DNA of 34,087 bases from Sphingomonadales bacterium CG_4_10_14_3_um_filter_58_15 (GCA_002783865.1 PFJE01000044.1:1-34087), one strand, 5' to 3'; shown: positions 1-9,094, counted from the first letter of the stretch. A program made the numbers and translations. The notes: generated from the letters alone by a model not told the origin.

Positions 1-2
1 CA

Positions 3-80
3 CAACTGAACGTCACCTGGGAAATGGGCGACAGAGCCTTATTTGAACAGGCAGCGCTGCGGGCAAGCCGCAACGCCTGA
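3..80 (+). CDS. C-terminal fragment of an unidentified protein (cut by window edge)
   Basis: An open frame enters from the left edge and ends at TGA 78-80. It gives about 25 residues ending in ALRASRNA. The composition looks coding (acidic and aliphatic residues, no low-complexity sequence), and the stop lies just before the convergent serine hydrolase gene, 18 nt away. The fragment is too short to assign a family. It could be a chance open frame, but a gene end here fits the compact spacing of the region. Confidence 0.45.
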   Translation, partial: QLNVTWEMGDRALFEQAALRASRNA

Positions 81-98
81 GGCAAAACCGGTCCTATA

Positions 99-1370
99 TC
101 AGCTGGTCGACACCGGCAGCGGCGGTGGCGCCTTGACCGCTGGCAGATCCGAAAGATCGAGCCAGTCATGACCCGCAAGACCATAATAGCTGTCGAGCAC
201 CGCAAAGGGCAGCCGAAAGGGTCTCCCCCAGCCGTCATTCCACATGGCGACCACACCCGTCCGGGTTGCCGGATCGAATATCATCGTCGAACGAAAGCCG
301 TCGACAGCGCCGCTATGCCCGATCAATTGCCGTCCGGCATAAGTGAAGCTCCGCCAGCCAAGCCCGTAATAGGGATCGCCAAGGGCGCGGGCGAGTTCGC
401 CGCTATAGACACGCCGGGTGCTGACCAAGGGCGCGTGGGCCAAGGCCAGCGCCTTGCTCGACAGCACATCCTCATTCTCGCCCATTTGCGCGCGCATCCA
501 GCGCGCAAGGTCGACTATATTGCTGCTGACGCCGGCGGCGGCGGGCACCCGCCAGTAGGATTCGGAAAGGGTTCGAACCTTCTCACCGCGATGGGGCCGC
601 GCCCAGCTTTTCGCGCCGGTCAGGCCGACGATGCCGAACTGCGCGCTCTTCATGCCCAGCGGTCTAAACAAGCGCTTCTCTACCGCGTCAGAATATAAGG
701 TGCCGGCGGCCTGTCCCAATATCTCACTCGCCGCGTCAAAAGCAATATTCTGGTAGCTGTGACAGGTACCCGGCAGGCACTGCAACGGGGCCGCCTCGAG
801 CTGCCTGCGGAGCAGGCCCGGATCTTCGCCATCCTCCAGCTTTGTGTCATAGGCGTTTTTGGTAAGGCCGGTCCGATGGGACAATAGCTGCGCCAGCGTC
901 AGCTGCGATTCAGCGCCACCGGGGAGCCTGAGGGATGATTGCCAGCGGCGCATCGGCGCGTTGAGATTGAGCTTGCCCTCTTCCGACAGTTTTGCCGCAA
1001 GCGAGCCCGCCACGCCCTTTGATACCGAGGCCCAGCGGAACACGGTTTGCGGCGTCACCGGCTCGCCGCTGTCTTTGTCAGTCACACCGTAAGTGGACAC
1101 AAACCGGAGCTCGCCATCCTCTACAATCGCCACCGCCATCCCGGCCATTTCCGGACGCGCGGTCAGCGCTGCAAAAACCTGATCGAGGCGTTGATAATCA
1201 ATTTTGCCATGCCAGTCACCCGGGCGGGTTGGCACGCGGCTTTCCGCCTTTGGCTCGGCAAGGGCTGCTAACGGAAAACCGCTTTTCTGTTCAAACAGGG
1301 TCCGATAGCCATACCAGCCGACCAGCAACAGAGCAGCAAGGCCGAATAGCAGCGCCAGATATTTTTTCAC
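99..1370 (-). CDS. Serine hydrolase, beta-lactamase (class C/esterase) family, membrane-anchored
   Basis: This is a beta-lactamase-fold serine hydrolase of the PF00144 group (class C beta-lactamases, DD-peptidases, esterase EstB types). Starting at GTG 1370, the 423-residue protein has one hydrophobic segment near residues 3-22 (signal anchor or uncleaved signal), then the SxxK nucleophile motif SVSK at about 115-118, a YxN-type motif in YQNIAFD, and a late HSG motif in GHSGAVDGF that stands in for the KTG triad. The longest frame starts at 1424 but would overlap the upstream CoA-transferase gene by 44 nt. GTG 1370 lies 10 nt after that stop and gives a normal Lys-Lys hydrophobic N-terminus. 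It is probably the last gene of the scoA-HAD-scoB unit. The substrate cannot be told: peptidoglycan peptides, beta-lactams or esters are all possible. Confidence 0.85.
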   Translation of the reverse strand: MKKYLALLFGLAALLLVGWYGYRTLFEQKSGFPLAALAEPKAESRVPTRPGDWHGKIDYQRLDQVFAALTARPEMAGMAVAIVEDGELRFVSTYGVTDKDSGEPVTPQTVFRWASVSKGVAGSLAAKLSEEGKLNLNAPMRRWQSSLRLPGGAESQLTLAQLLSHRTGLTKNAYDTKLEDGEDPGLLRRQLEAAPLQCLPGTCHSYQNIAFDAASEILGQAAGTLYSDAVEKRLFRPLGMKSAQFGIVGLTGAKSWARPHRGEKVRTLSESYWRVPAAAGVSSNIVDLARWMRAQMGENEDVLSSKALALAHAPLVSTRRVYSGELARALGDPYYGLGWRSFTYAGRQLIGHSGAVDGFRSTMIFDPATRTGVVAMWNDGWGRPFRLPFAVLDSYYGLAGHDWLDLSDLPAVKAPPPLPVSTS

Positions 1371-1380
1371 ATTCGCTATC

Positions 1381-2022
1381 TTACAATGCGATTTGATAAG
1401 CGGCGGTGGTTTTCGCGGCGACATCCTCGGCGCTAATAGCCGGAGCCAGTTCGATCAGCCGGAATGGACTGTCATGGTCGAGGCGCTGGAACACGCAAAG
1501 GTCGGTGATGATCATGTCGACGACATTGGTGCTGGTCAGCGGCAAGGTGCAGGCGGGAATGAATTTTGGGCTGCCGTCCTTGGCGCAATGATCCATCACG
1601 ACGATGATTTTCTTGACGCCAGCAACCAGATCCATCGCGCCGCCCATGCCCTTGATCATCTTGCCGGGGATCATCCAGTTGGCGATATCGCCATTTTCAG
1701 CGACTTCCATCGCGCCCAAAACGGTCAGATCGATATGCCCGCCGCGAATCATCGCAAAGCTGTCGGATGAACTGAAATAACTCGAGGACGGCAGCTCACT
1801 GATGGTCTGCTTGCCGGCGTTGATCAGGTCGGGATCAATCTCGTCCTCATAAGGAAAGGGTCCGATGCCGAGCATCCCGTTCTCGCTCTGCAGCGTGACT
1901 TCCACGCCATCGGGTATGTGATTGGCGACCAGAGTCGGAATGCCAATGCCGAGATTGACGTAATAGCCATCCTGAAGTTCCTTTGCCGCCCGTGCGGCCA
2001 TTTCATCGCGAGTCCAGGGCAT
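1381..2022 (-). CDS. scoB: 3-oxoacid CoA-transferase subunit B
   Basis: Beta subunit of a two-subunit succinyl-CoA:3-oxoacid CoA-transferase (SCOT/AtoA type), which activates acetoacetate or another 3-oxoacid using succinyl-CoA. The 213 residues match the usual length. The N-terminal region carries the glycine-rich NLGIGIPT segment, and the SENG motif places the catalytic glutamate at residue 47, which forms the enzyme-CoA thioester. [10 protein letters not shown] segment typical of the subunit follows at about 127-135. It lies 2 nt downstream of a HAD-type lipoprotein gene that separates it from the alpha subunit gene, so all three are very likely co-transcribed. Subunit identity is secure; the physiological 3-oxoacid (acetoacetate versus 3-oxoadipate) is inferred only from overall resemblance. 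Confidence 0.93.
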   Translation of the reverse strand: MPWTRDEMAARAAKELQDGYYVNLGIGIPTLVANHIPDGVEVTLQSENGMLGIGPFPYEDEIDPDLINAGKQTISELPSSSYFSSSDSFAMIRGGHIDLTVLGAMEVAENGDIANWMIPGKMIKGMGGAMDLVAGVKKIIVVMDHCAKDGSPKFIPACTLPLTSTNVVDMIITDLCVFQRLDHDSPFRLIELAPAISAEDVAAKTTAAYQIAL

Positions 2023-2024
2023 AT

Positions 2025-2969
2025 TTATCCTTCTTTATCATCTGGCTGGTTGGCCGTGTTTTCGTTTGCTTCCACGAGAGGAGGCGGTGCTATAAACCAG
2101 CCGTTATTGAACATCGGCTCCAGCGTGAGCGCCCCGTCCGGGTCCCGCAAATAGCCGTAGAGCTCATCAAAATCCGCACGGTCGTCACCCGCCATGGCGA
2201 TGATGCAATAATTGCGCGCTGCGTCCCAGCGGCGCACCTGTTTGCGATCGTCTCCGCCGCGGTCGAGGAAAAGGAAATCATCCGATTCGGATTGCGAGAA
2301 ACCGGCCTCGTTCAAAATCGCGGAGATTTTCCCGGATGCCGCGAGCGGCTGATCGGACAGCCAGATCACGCTGATTTCAGCGGCGCGCAGGCTAAGCAGA
2401 ACTTCGATCAGACCGTTTTGCCGGTAGAGCGTTTCGGCCTCGATCCAGTCGCGATCGGTCGTGTCGTCGAGATCGATGACCACCGCCAGGGGCTTGCCCT
2501 CGCAGGCCATTGTTTCCGGCTTGAAAATATTCACGCGTGGAACCAATACCACCGAACGGACCCCTTCGCCCTCCGCCAACTTGGCCGATTGTGTCAGGGC
2601 ATAAGCCGCAAAACTGGCATAGGGCGATGAACCCGAGTCTATCGGCTGAAAAAATTGCGCAATATAATCGGCGGCGTCACCGTCAAGATCGACTTCTATA
2701 ATTTCGGAAGCCCCGCCTTGTCCCGAAAATTTCTTTTCCGTGCGAGGCAATGCATCTGCCGCGCCGCCGTCGTCTCCGATCGTGACTTTACCCGCCGGCA
2801 TCGCCAGATCGATGGCGCCAGCGGCAACGAATTCCCGCTTCGCCGCCGCTCGATCAATCTGTTTCTTGCCAATCGTTCCCAGCGCCGCGAGTGGCAGCAG
2901 AGCGGCAACGCAGCTCGAGAGAAGCGGCAAGGCGGCGAGAAGGATCAGGGAGGAACGGATTCGAGCCAT
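2025..2969 (-). CDS. HAD-superfamily (acid phosphatase-like) lipoprotein inserted between scoA and scoB
   Basis: The 314-residue protein starts with a lipoprotein signal whose lipobox LSSC puts the acylated cysteine at residue 20. The C-terminal half has all four HAD motifs: DLDDT with nucleophile Asp166 and Asp168, a motif II serine in WLSD (Ser205), a motif III lysine near 243, and the motif IV acidic pair GDD at 261-263. The layout resembles HAD subfamily IIIB acid phosphatases, whose members are secreted or outer-membrane lipoproteins, so phosphomonoesterase activity in the periplasm is likely. Its ATG shares one base with the stop of scoA, and scoB begins 2 nt after its end, implying translational coupling to a cytoplasmic CoA-transferase. 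No direct functional link is obvious. Confidence 0.8.
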   Translation of the reverse strand: MARIRSSLILLAALPLLSSCVAALLPLAALGTIGKKQIDRAAAKREFVAAGAIDLAMPAGKVTIGDDGGAADALPRTEKKFSGQGGASEIIEVDLDGDAADYIAQFFQPIDSGSSPYASFAAYALTQSAKLAEGEGVRSVVLVPRVNIFKPETMACEGKPLAVVIDLDDTTDRDWIEAETLYRQNGLIEVLLSLRAAEISVIWLSDQPLAASGKISAILNEAGFSQSESDDFLFLDRGGDDRKQVRRWDAARNYCIIAMAGDDRADFDELYGYLRDPDGALTLEPMFNNGWFIAPPPLVEANENTANQPDDKEG

Positions 2970-3676
2970 CAGGCGTCTTGGCGCTCCCGGGTCATGCGAA
3001 ATTCGATTTTCTTGTCATAGGGCGACCCGTTGATCAGGCGCTTGACGTAGATACCCGGCAAATGGATGCAATCCGGGTCCAGTTCTCCGACTTCGACAAT
3101 TTCCTCCACTTCGGCGACGCAAATCTTGCCGGCGGTAGCCATCGGTGCATTGAAATTGCGCGCGGTCTTGCGGAACATCAGATTGCCGGCCTTGTCGGCC
3201 TTCCAACCCTTGATCAAACAGAGGTCAGCGAAAATGCCGCGCTCCAGAATATAGGATTCGCCATCAAAATCCTTCTGTTCCTTGCCCTCGGCAACCTGCG
3301 TTCCGACCCCGGTCTTGGTATAGAAACCCGGGATGCCAGCGCCGCCAGCGCGGCACCGTTCGGCGAGCGTGCCCTGCGGACAAAATTCCACTTCCAGTTC
3401 ACCGGACAGAAACTGCCGCTCAAATTCCTTGTTCTCGCCGACATAAGAGGAAATCATCTTCTTCACCTGCCGCGAACGGAGCAGCTTGCCGAGCCCCTCA
3501 TTGTCGATGCCGGCATTGTTGGAAGCGATGGTCAGGCCCTTCACGCCGTCTGCCTGAATCGCATCGATCAACCGTTCCGGGATCCCGCACAGGCCGAAAC
3601 CGCCGACGCAGAGATGCATGTCATCGAATAAAAGGCCGTCGAGCGCGGCGGCCGCATCCGGATAGATTTTTTTCAT
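2969..3676 (-). CDS. scoA: 3-oxoacid CoA-transferase subunit A
   Basis: Alpha subunit of the same CoA-transferase. The N-terminus has the family signature [11 protein letters not shown] (residues about 24-34), and the body holds the conserved [14 protein letters not shown] and [10 protein letters not shown]-type segments. The start is taken as the ATG at 3676, giving 235 residues, because AGGAAA lies 9 nt upstream and homologues begin with a short lead into DAAAAL. The open frame extends further upstream to 3871, but that extension runs into the divergent phytase-like gene and is not protein-like. It is the first gene of the unit scoA, HAD lipoprotein, scoB and probably the serine hydrolase. 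Its promoter must lie in 3677-3766, shared with the divergent gene. Confidence 0.93.
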   Translation of the reverse strand: MKKIYPDAAAALDGLLFDDMHLCVGGFGLCGIPERLIDAIQADGVKGLTIASNNAGIDNEGLGKLLRSRQVKKMISSYVGENKEFERQFLSGELEVEFCPQGTLAERCRAGGAGIPGFYTKTGVGTQVAEGKEQKDFDGESYILERGIFADLCLIKGWKADKAGNLMFRKTARNFNAPMATAGKICVAEVEEIVEVGELDPDCIHLPGIYVKRLINGSPYDKKIEFRMTRERQDA

Positions 3677-3766
3677 GTTGACGCTTTCCTGACTGATTGT
3701 CCGGCGTCTAGCGCAGGTGTCGCGCAATCGTCCAGAATAGATTATATTTGAAGCGATGAATCGGTT

Positions 3767-4852
3767 ATGCGCGGCGCCATGCCCCGTTTGCTCGCATGCC
3801 TGTCGCTGTTTTTCTTTCTCGTGCCGGTCACCTATGTGCGCGGCCCGGTACCACCGGTAAATGAGAGCCAATATATCGCGCTCGAACCGATAGCGCTCGC
3901 CGCCAAAAACCCTGCGCTCACCCGGGTTGGCCGACTCGCTTTTCGCGGTGGCTGGAGAATTACCAGCGACAATGGCGAATTTGGCGGCATATCCTCCATG
4001 GTGGCCTTGCCGGGCAACCGTTTTCTGATGCTCAGTGACAATGGCTCACTGGTCGGCTTTACCCTGGACGAACGCGAGAATAGGGCCATTCGCCCGTTCA
4101 TCGCGCCGCTACCGGACGGTCCGGCCAAGCCCAATGAACATGCGAAGCAAAACTGGGATGCCGAATCATTCTTGCACGTTCCCGAAACCGATCAATTTTG
4201 GGTGGGCTTCGAGCATCAGCACAGCATCTGGCGCTATGGATCTTCCTTGTCGCGCAAGGAAGCATCGAATTTTCCGCCAGCCATGCAGAACTGGCCCGAA
4301 AATGGCGGTGCCGAGGCGATGCTCCGTTTGCCGGACGGTCATTTTCTGGTGTTCTCGGAGTCCGCGGAATATTCGAAGGGAGGCTATCAGGCGTTTATCT
4401 TTAACGGTGATGCTGCCGAGCCGACCAGCAAAGCCGTCGGCTTCGGTTATCAACCTCCCAAAGGCTACAAGCTGACTGACGCTGTGCTGCTAGACGATCG
4501 GTCTGCGCTCATGTTGCACCGGCGTTTCACACCGTTCGATGGCGTTTCCGCGATATTGTCTATCGCGCAGTTGAAAGATTTCCAGCCGGGCAAGGTCGCG
4601 AGATCGGTTCCGATTGCCACTTTGAAGCCACCGCTAAAGGTCGACAATATGGAAGCGTTGGCGATCACAAAGGACCGCGATGGCACGATCGTCTGGATCG
4701 CGTCGGACGAGAGTTTCAGCACGCTGCAGGAGTCCCTGCTCTTCAAATTCCGGCTGCTGAAGGGCAAAAATACTCAGAAAAAATCAATACCCAAGCCGCC
4801 AAACGAAAAAGCCGGAGCGAGCCCCGGCTTTTCAACGTTAGAATCAGATTGA
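3767..4852 (+). CDS. Secreted esterase-like/phytase-like beta-propeller protein
   Basis: The 361-residue protein has a hydrophobic N-terminal signal (about residues 5-24), followed by a region resembling the esterase-like activity of phytase family (PF13449). Repeating motifs include [41 protein letters not shown] and DNMEALAIT, which fit blades of a propeller. Members are exported, and some hydrolyse phosphate esters; the natural substrate is unknown. It is divergent from scoA with a 90-nt gap and convergent with rpmB. No strong Shine-Dalgarno precedes the ATG at 3767; an ATG four codons later is an alternative. The last 15 codons contain a hairpin that serves as the rpmB terminator. Confidence 0.8.
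   Translation: MRGAMPRLLACLSLFFFLVPVTYVRGPVPPVNESQYIALEPIALAAKNPALTRVGRLAFRGGWRITSDNGEFGGISSMVALPGNRFLMLSDNGSLVGFTLDERENRAIRPFIAPLPDGPAKPNEHAKQNWDAESFLHVPETDQFWVGFEHQHSIWRYGSSLSRKEASNFPPAMQNWPENGGAEAMLRLPDGHFLVFSESAEYSKGGYQAFIFNGDAAEPTSKAVGFGYQPPKGYKLTDAVLLDDRSALMLHRRFTPFDGVSAILSIAQLKDFQPGKVARSVPIATLKPPLKVDNMEALAITKDRDGTIVWIASDESFSTLQESLLFKFRLLKGKNTQKKSIPKPPNEKAGASPGFSTLESD
4807..4832 (-). terminator. Rho-independent terminator of rpmB, probably bidirectional
   Basis: A 9-bp perfect stem, AAAAGCCGG at 4807-4815 with CCGGCTTTT at 4824-4832, encloses an 8-nt loop. Read on the minus strand it follows the rpmB stop by 25 nt and ends in a T-run. Read on the plus strand it lies inside the last codons of the phytase-like gene, so it cannot fully terminate that transcript before its stop codon. 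Confidence 0.75.
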
Positions 4853-4856
4853 TCGC

Positions 4857-5147
4857 TTAAGCGGCAGCTTCCTGCTTCTTGGCGATTTCTTTCTTGAGTC
4901 GCTTCACGCGCAGGCTCAACTTGTCGTCCTTGGTTTTCAGCAACCAGTTGTCGAGACCGCCAACATGTTCAACCGAACGCAGCCCGTGCGTCGAAACGCG
5001 CAGCTTCACGCCCTTGCCGAGTGTATCGGACAAAAGCGTCACATTTTGCAGGTTGGGCAAAAATGTCTTCTTGGTCCGGTTTTTGGCGTGCGACACATTA
5101 TTGCCTACCAGCCGAGTCTTACCTGTCAGTTCGCAAATCCGCGACAT
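4857..5147 (-). CDS. rpmB: 50S ribosomal protein L28
   Basis: Ribosomal protein L28 of the large subunit, 96 residues from ATG 5147. The N-terminus [10 protein letters not shown] and the segment [12 protein letters not shown] are the standard signature of proteobacterial L28, and the basic C-terminus ([13 protein letters not shown]) is typical of the alphaproteobacterial form, which is longer than the E. coli protein. The open frame extends upstream to 5228, but all homologues start at MSRIC. It is monocistronic here, ending opposite the phytase-like gene with a terminator just beyond its stop. Confidence 0.97.
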   Translation of the reverse strand: MSRICELTGKTRLVGNNVSHAKNRTKKTFLPNLQNVTLLSDTLGKGVKLRVSTHGLRSVEHVGGLDNWLLKTKDDKLSLRVKRLKKEIAKKQEAAA

Positions 5148-5300
5148 CGTAAAAGTCCAATTTCTTGTTATTGAGTGATTCCCAGCGGGAAAGAGCGGTC
5201 CCCTAACCGTAAACGGGCTAGGCGTCAAGCATATCGGCGGCCTTTTGCACGATCCGGCTCACCTATGGCGTTCCCCCTGGTTCCGCGCTAATCGAAACGC

Positions 5301-5759
5301 ATGGCGGTGGCAAAATATACTTCTTTCATGGGTGATGCGCTGGCTTTGGCCGACGCGGCCATCGCTGTCGGCGAAGTACCCGTGGGCGCGGTCATCGTCA
5401 AGAATGGCAAAATCATTGGTAGCGGCCATAACCGAACCCGAATCGATCAGGACCCGACCGCCCATGCCGAGATCGTCGCGATTCGGCAGGCGACGGGATA
5501 CCTGGGCAATGACCGGCTGGAAGACTGCGACCTTTGGGTGACGCTGGAACCCTGCACCATGTGCGCCGGTGCAATCGCCCATGCCCGGATAAGAAGGCTT
5601 TATTATGCTGCCGAAGATCCCAAAGGCGGTGCCGTGGACAGCGGCGTCCGGTTCTTCGATGCAGCGACATGCCATCACAAACCCGAAGTCTATGCCGGGA
5701 TCGACGGAGATATTTCCGCCAAATTGCTGCTGGATTTTTTCCAGAGTCGCCGGAGCTAG
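5301..5759 (+). CDS. tadA: tRNA-specific adenosine-34 deaminase
   Basis: TadA converts adenosine to inosine at the wobble position of tRNA-Arg(ACG) and is usually essential. The 152-residue protein has the full deaminase zinc site: HAE (His55, with Glu57 as proton shuttle) and PCTMC (Cys85 and Cys88). The downstream YYAAEDPKGGAVDSG segment is the TadA-type tRNA-recognition region and separates it from free cytosine or guanine deaminases. It converges on the LytTR regulator gene with only 3 nt between the stops. No clear Shine-Dalgarno precedes the chosen ATG, but the reading MAVAKYTSFM fits family N-termini. Confidence 0.95.
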   Translation: MAVAKYTSFMGDALALADAAIAVGEVPVGAVIVKNGKIIGSGHNRTRIDQDPTAHAEIVAIRQATGYLGNDRLEDCDLWVTLEPCTMCAGAIAHARIRRLYYAAEDPKGGAVDSGVRFFDAATCHHKPEVYAGIDGDISAKLLLDFFQSRRS

Positions 5760-5762
5760 CTG

Positions 5763-6563
5763 CTAATGCACGAACCGCGCGACCACATCACGATAGCTGC
5801 GACTGACCTTTACCTGCGCGCCTGATCCCAATACCAGGAAACATTCGCCGTTGGTATGCGGCTTCACTTCCCGGACCTGACTCAGATTAACAATGGTCGA
5901 GCGGTGAACCCGCTGGAAATTGCGGGGATCGAGCCGCTTTTCCAGATCCTTCATGGTTTCGCGCAGGATCAGGCTGTTGTCGGCGGTATAGATGCACATA
6001 TAGTCGCCGGCGGCATCAATCCGTTCGATGGTATCGACATCGACGCGGAAAATCTGGCCGCGATCTTTCACATTGATCAGCTTTTCATAGCGATTCGCCG
6101 ACGCCGGTTCGTCCGAATCATCGATTCCCGCCATCGCATCCGGTGCCACTTCACTCAGCACATTTTTCAGCTTTTCGAGTTCGGCACCGCCACGTTTTTC
6201 CGACAGGCGCTTGCGCACGCGATCAATCGCGTCGGCCAACCGGTCTTCCTCGACCGGCTTCACCAGATAATCGATCGCCTCGGCTTCAAAGGCGCGGACC
6301 GCATGCTCGGAATAAGCGGTCACGAAAATGAACAGCGGCGGTTCGATCTCCATGATCCCCTGCACCACCGAAAAACCGTCAAATCCGGGCATCTGGATAT
6401 CCAGAAACACCAGATCGGGCTTCAGCGTCTTGATCTTGCGAATCGCTTCCCGGCCATTGCGGCAGGTGTCGACAATCTCGATATCGTCAAATTTCTCCAG
6501 CCGAATCTGCAAGCCCTGAATCGCAAGCTTTTCATCATCGACTAATATCGTCCTGATCGTCAT
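5763..6563 (-). CDS. LytTR-family response regulator
   Basis: Two-component response regulator of the LytR/AlgR class. Residues 1-120 are a CheY-like receiver with the acidic pair Asp9-Asp10, phospho-acceptor Asp55 in LVFLDIQMPG, and the later Thr and Lys of the switch (VTAYSEHA, LVKPVEEDRL). After a linker, about residues 160-266 form a LytTR DNA-binding domain, recognisable by the IDAAGDYMCIYTAD core and the FQRVHRSTIVNLSQV segment. The gene overlaps the end of the sensor kinase gene by 4 nt (ATGA), so the pair is translationally coupled. The regulated genes are not apparent; the flanking genes are unrelated by function. Confidence 0.93.
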   Translation of the reverse strand: MTIRTILVDDEKLAIQGLQIRLEKFDDIEIVDTCRNGREAIRKIKTLKPDLVFLDIQMPGFDGFSVVQGIMEIEPPLFIFVTAYSEHAVRAFEAEAIDYLVKPVEEDRLADAIDRVRKRLSEKRGGAELEKLKNVLSEVAPDAMAGIDDSDEPASANRYEKLINVKDRGQIFRVDVDTIERIDAAGDYMCIYTADNSLILRETMKDLEKRLDPRNFQRVHRSTIVNLSQVREVKPHTNGECFLVLGSGAQVKVSRSYRDVVARFVH

Positions 6564-7795
6564 GTTTTTAAATCCTTATGCTGAAATGATGCCATCGCGG
6601 GCGCATTGACGGGCTCCCGTTGACGGTCATCACTGGATGCATGCTCTCCAAAAATAGTCTCGTTTCTCACTTGCTCGTCGGTCGCGGCGTGATCGGCCGC
6701 TTCGCGATCAATCTGTTCTCTGGTTTCAAATGGCAAGGCGATCACCACCGAAAAACCTTCGCCGGGGGATGAGCGCGTTTCAAATATAGCGCTTTCTCCA
6801 TAGGCTTGGTTTAATCGCTCCTGAATATTGCCGAGGCCGACACCGGTGGACGATGATTTGTTTGTCGTCGAGCCAACTTTCCCCGGCCCGGTATCCGACA
6901 CGATTATCCGCAATTTGTCCCCGTCGAGATGGGCAGACACCGAAATATCAGCGCCTTCTTCCTGCGGCGTCACCGCATATTTGATCGCATTTTCCACCAG
7001 CGGCTGCAGCAATAGGGACGGCAATAACGCATCGCGCACGGCCGGATCGATATCAAAATGCGACCGCAGCCGCTCCTCGAAGCGCATTTTCTCGATATCC
7101 AGATACAGGTGCAGGGTTTCCACCTCCTGCGCCAGCGTCACCCGGCTGTGCACCTCATTGACCAGCGTGTGGCGCAGGAAGGAGGACAGGCGCGACAGCA
7201 TGGCGTTGGCCGGTTCGGTCTGTCGCAGCAGCACCAGCGTCGAAATGCTGTTCAGCGTGTTGAACAGGAAATGGGGATTGAGCTGATACCGCAGCATCGC
7301 CAGCTGCGCGCGAGTCGCCTGCGCTTCCAGTTGCAGCAGCTGGTCATTTTGCTCCTCGACTCGCAGAAAGAAATTGATCGCGTAATAAAGCGCCGACCAG
7401 GCCCCGAGCAGCATGATGCCGAGAAACAGAGAACCCAGAAACAAGGTGCCAAAGGCGGTTTCTGTGGCGGGATTCTGGATCAGAAAAACCCAGGCGTCGA
7501 TAAAAGCATAGAGCGCCGCTGCCACCGTCAATATCGCGGCGGTGCTGCTCCATGTCACGATCGGGCGGCGGTGAATCAGATTTTTGTAGACCACCGACAA
7601 CAGCAAGGAGATGGAATAGCCGGTAATCGTCGAAATGATGACCGGCACCAGGAAGCTCAGCGGCAGTCCGTTTGAAATACCGCCGATGGCGCGCAAAATC
7701 AGCGCACCGGCCCAACCTGCGGATTGCAGATTCCAGAATGCGCGGTTCTTGTTGCCAAAAAACGGCTGGGGACGAATTTCCATGACGGCCATCAC
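6560..7795 (-). CDS. LytS/YehU-type sensor histidine kinase
   Basis: Membrane sensor kinase of the His_kinase family PF06580, partner of the downstream LytTR regulator. Four hydrophobic helices lie in about residues 25-145. The phospho-acceptor motif QLNPHFLFNTLNS places the histidine near residue 175, and the HATPase domain has an N-box (LVENAIKYA, Asn269) and a G1 box DTGPG at 301-305. No periplasmic sensor domain is visible, so sensing probably uses the membrane helices themselves. The frame opens at GTG 7795; ATG codons at 7792 and 7783 are equally plausible, and none has a good Shine-Dalgarno. The C-terminal 50 residues are a charged, variable tail. Confidence 0.92.
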   Translation of the reverse strand: MMAVMEIRPQPFFGNKNRAFWNLQSAGWAGALILRAIGGISNGLPLSFLVPVIISTITGYSISLLLSVVYKNLIHRRPIVTWSSTAAILTVAAALYAFIDAWVFLIQNPATETAFGTLFLGSLFLGIMLLGAWSALYYAINFFLRVEEQNDQLLQLEAQATRAQLAMLRYQLNPHFLFNTLNSISTLVLLRQTEPANAMLSRLSSFLRHTLVNEVHSRVTLAQEVETLHLYLDIEKMRFEERLRSHFDIDPAVRDALLPSLLLQPLVENAIKYAVTPQEEGADISVSAHLDGDKLRIIVSDTGPGKVGSTTNKSSSTGVGLGNIQERLNQAYGESAIFETRSSPGEGFSVVIALPFETREQIDREAADHAATDEQVRNETIFGEHASSDDRQREPVNAPAMASFQHKDLKT

Positions 7796-7953
7796 GCTAT
7801 CTATAGCGGGGCATTGCCGGTTGGGGAAGAATCGCCTATCAATTGCGCAAATAAGACGACGAACGCCCCATTTTTCGAGCCAAATGCAAAGGCGTTGGCA
7901 TTATCGAGAGCAAAAATGTGGCTGAAGATCGGCAACTGACAAAGGAGAATATC

Positions 7954-8535
7954 ATGGGCGGTCCCAACGAAGTCCGGGCTAAATTCCCTTCCATGGAAGA
8001 GGGCACGCAGGAAGACTGGCAGATTATCGGCGGCCATTTTGGTCCCTTTGCCAGCAAGGTGGCCGACCGGGTGCTCGACCATCTGAAGCTGCTCGACGGC
8101 GATTTTGGCGGTTTTCCGATCGACCGGATGCAGCACAGTCTGCAAACCGCGACTCGCGCGCACCGCGATGGACGGGATGAAGAATATGTCGTGATGGCCC
8201 TGCTGCACGACGTCGGCGATACGCTCGGCACCTATAACCATCCCGATATCGCCGCGGCGATCCTGAAACCTTTTGTCAGCGAAAAGAATCACTGGATCGC
8301 AGAAAAGCATGGCATCTTTCAGGGCTATTATTTTTTCCACTATCTCGGGCAGGATCGCGACATGCGTGAGCAGTTTCGCGGTCACGAACATTTTGAGGAT
8401 TGTGCGGAATTCTGCGCGAAATATGACCAGACGGCGTTTGATGCCGCCTATGATACCGCGCCGCTGGAGTTTTTCGAGCCGATGGTTCGCCGCGTGATGG
8501 CCCGCCCGATAAACAGCATTTACGCGACCGAATAG
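7954..8535 (+). CDS. HD-domain protein resembling PhnZ/MIOX-type diiron oxygenases
   Basis: The start at ATG 7954 is chosen for the strong Shine-Dalgarno AAAGGAGAA just upstream, giving 193 residues. Candidate metal ligands follow an HD-domain order: His61 (MQHSLQTATRA), His85-Asp86 (ALLHDVGDT), His96 (NHPDIAA), His119 (KHGIFQGYY) and an acidic residue near Asp158. The segments around TATRA, LLHDVGDT and the HGIFQGYYF block recall PhnZ, the mixed-valence diiron oxygenase that cleaves hydroxylated phosphonates, and more distantly myo-inositol oxygenase. This likeness is from memory of the family, not a search. No phosphonate genes (phnY, tmpA) lie beside it. It is divergent from the LytS kinase gene. 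A plain phosphohydrolase role is the main alternative. Confidence 0.72.
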   Translation: MGGPNEVRAKFPSMEEGTQEDWQIIGGHFGPFASKVADRVLDHLKLLDGDFGGFPIDRMQHSLQTATRAHRDGRDEEYVVMALLHDVGDTLGTYNHPDIAAAILKPFVSEKNHWIAEKHGIFQGYYFFHYLGQDRDMREQFRGHEHFEDCAEFCAKYDQTAFDAAYDTAPLEFFEPMVRRVMARPINSIYATE

Positions 8536-8554
8536 AAGCGCGGGAGACGGGCCC

Positions 8555-9094
8555 TCAGGCGGCCGTGGATTCGCCAATCTCGCGGAGATGACGAACAACC
8601 ATGTCATCGCGATTGGCACCGTCTGAATCGGGCTTCAGTTCCGCTTCGTCGATCCAGCACAGATCATCCATTTCGAGGACACGGTCATCATGGGCCCGCA
8701 TGCTGATCTTGCGGATCGGTTTGCGATCGCGCGAATCGCATAGGATCGGATTGGACGGAACCCCGGTTTCCCATCTTTCCCCCCATTGCCGGAGCGCGAT
8801 CATCGTCGGCAGCAAATCCTGACCCTTGTCGGTCAGTCGATATTCGACCTTGCGCTTGTCATGATCACAGGGCCGACGGGTCATGATTCCCGCTTCCACC
8901 ATCCGGGTGAGCCGGTTGGCCAAGATATTCCGGGCGATCCCGATCTCGGAGAGGAAATCCTCAAAATGGCCAACGCCGTTGAGCGCGGCGCGCAATATCA
9001 TGAAACACCAACGTTCGCCGATCACTTCCAGTGATACCGGCAGACTGCACTCACCGCCAGCCAGACTCGATAGATCTTCTCTGATTTTCTCCAT
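8555..9094 (-). CDS. HxlR-family transcriptional regulator
   Basis: Winged-helix regulator of the HxlR (MarR-related) family. The 179 residues include the characteristic CSLPVSLEVIGERWCFMILRAALNG helix region, the recognition segment SEIGIARNILANRLTRMVEAGIM and the wing (DKRKVEYRLTDKGQDLLP). A roughly 80-residue C-terminal extension beyond the core (RKPIRKISMRAHDDRVLEMDD) is longer than in minimal HxlR proteins and may bind a ligand. The ATG at 9094 is preferred because AGGAA precedes it; a TTG at 9124 extends the frame. The gene is divergent from a small secreted protein, and the shared intergenic region has TTGCAA palindromes that may be its operators. Confidence 0.9.
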   Translation of the reverse strand: MEKIREDLSSLAGGECSLPVSLEVIGERWCFMILRAALNGVGHFEDFLSEIGIARNILANRLTRMVEAGIMTRRPCDHDKRKVEYRLTDKGQDLLPTMIALRQWGERWETGVPSNPILCDSRDRKPIRKISMRAHDDRVLEMDDLCWIDEAELKPDSDGANRDDMVVRHLREIGESTAA

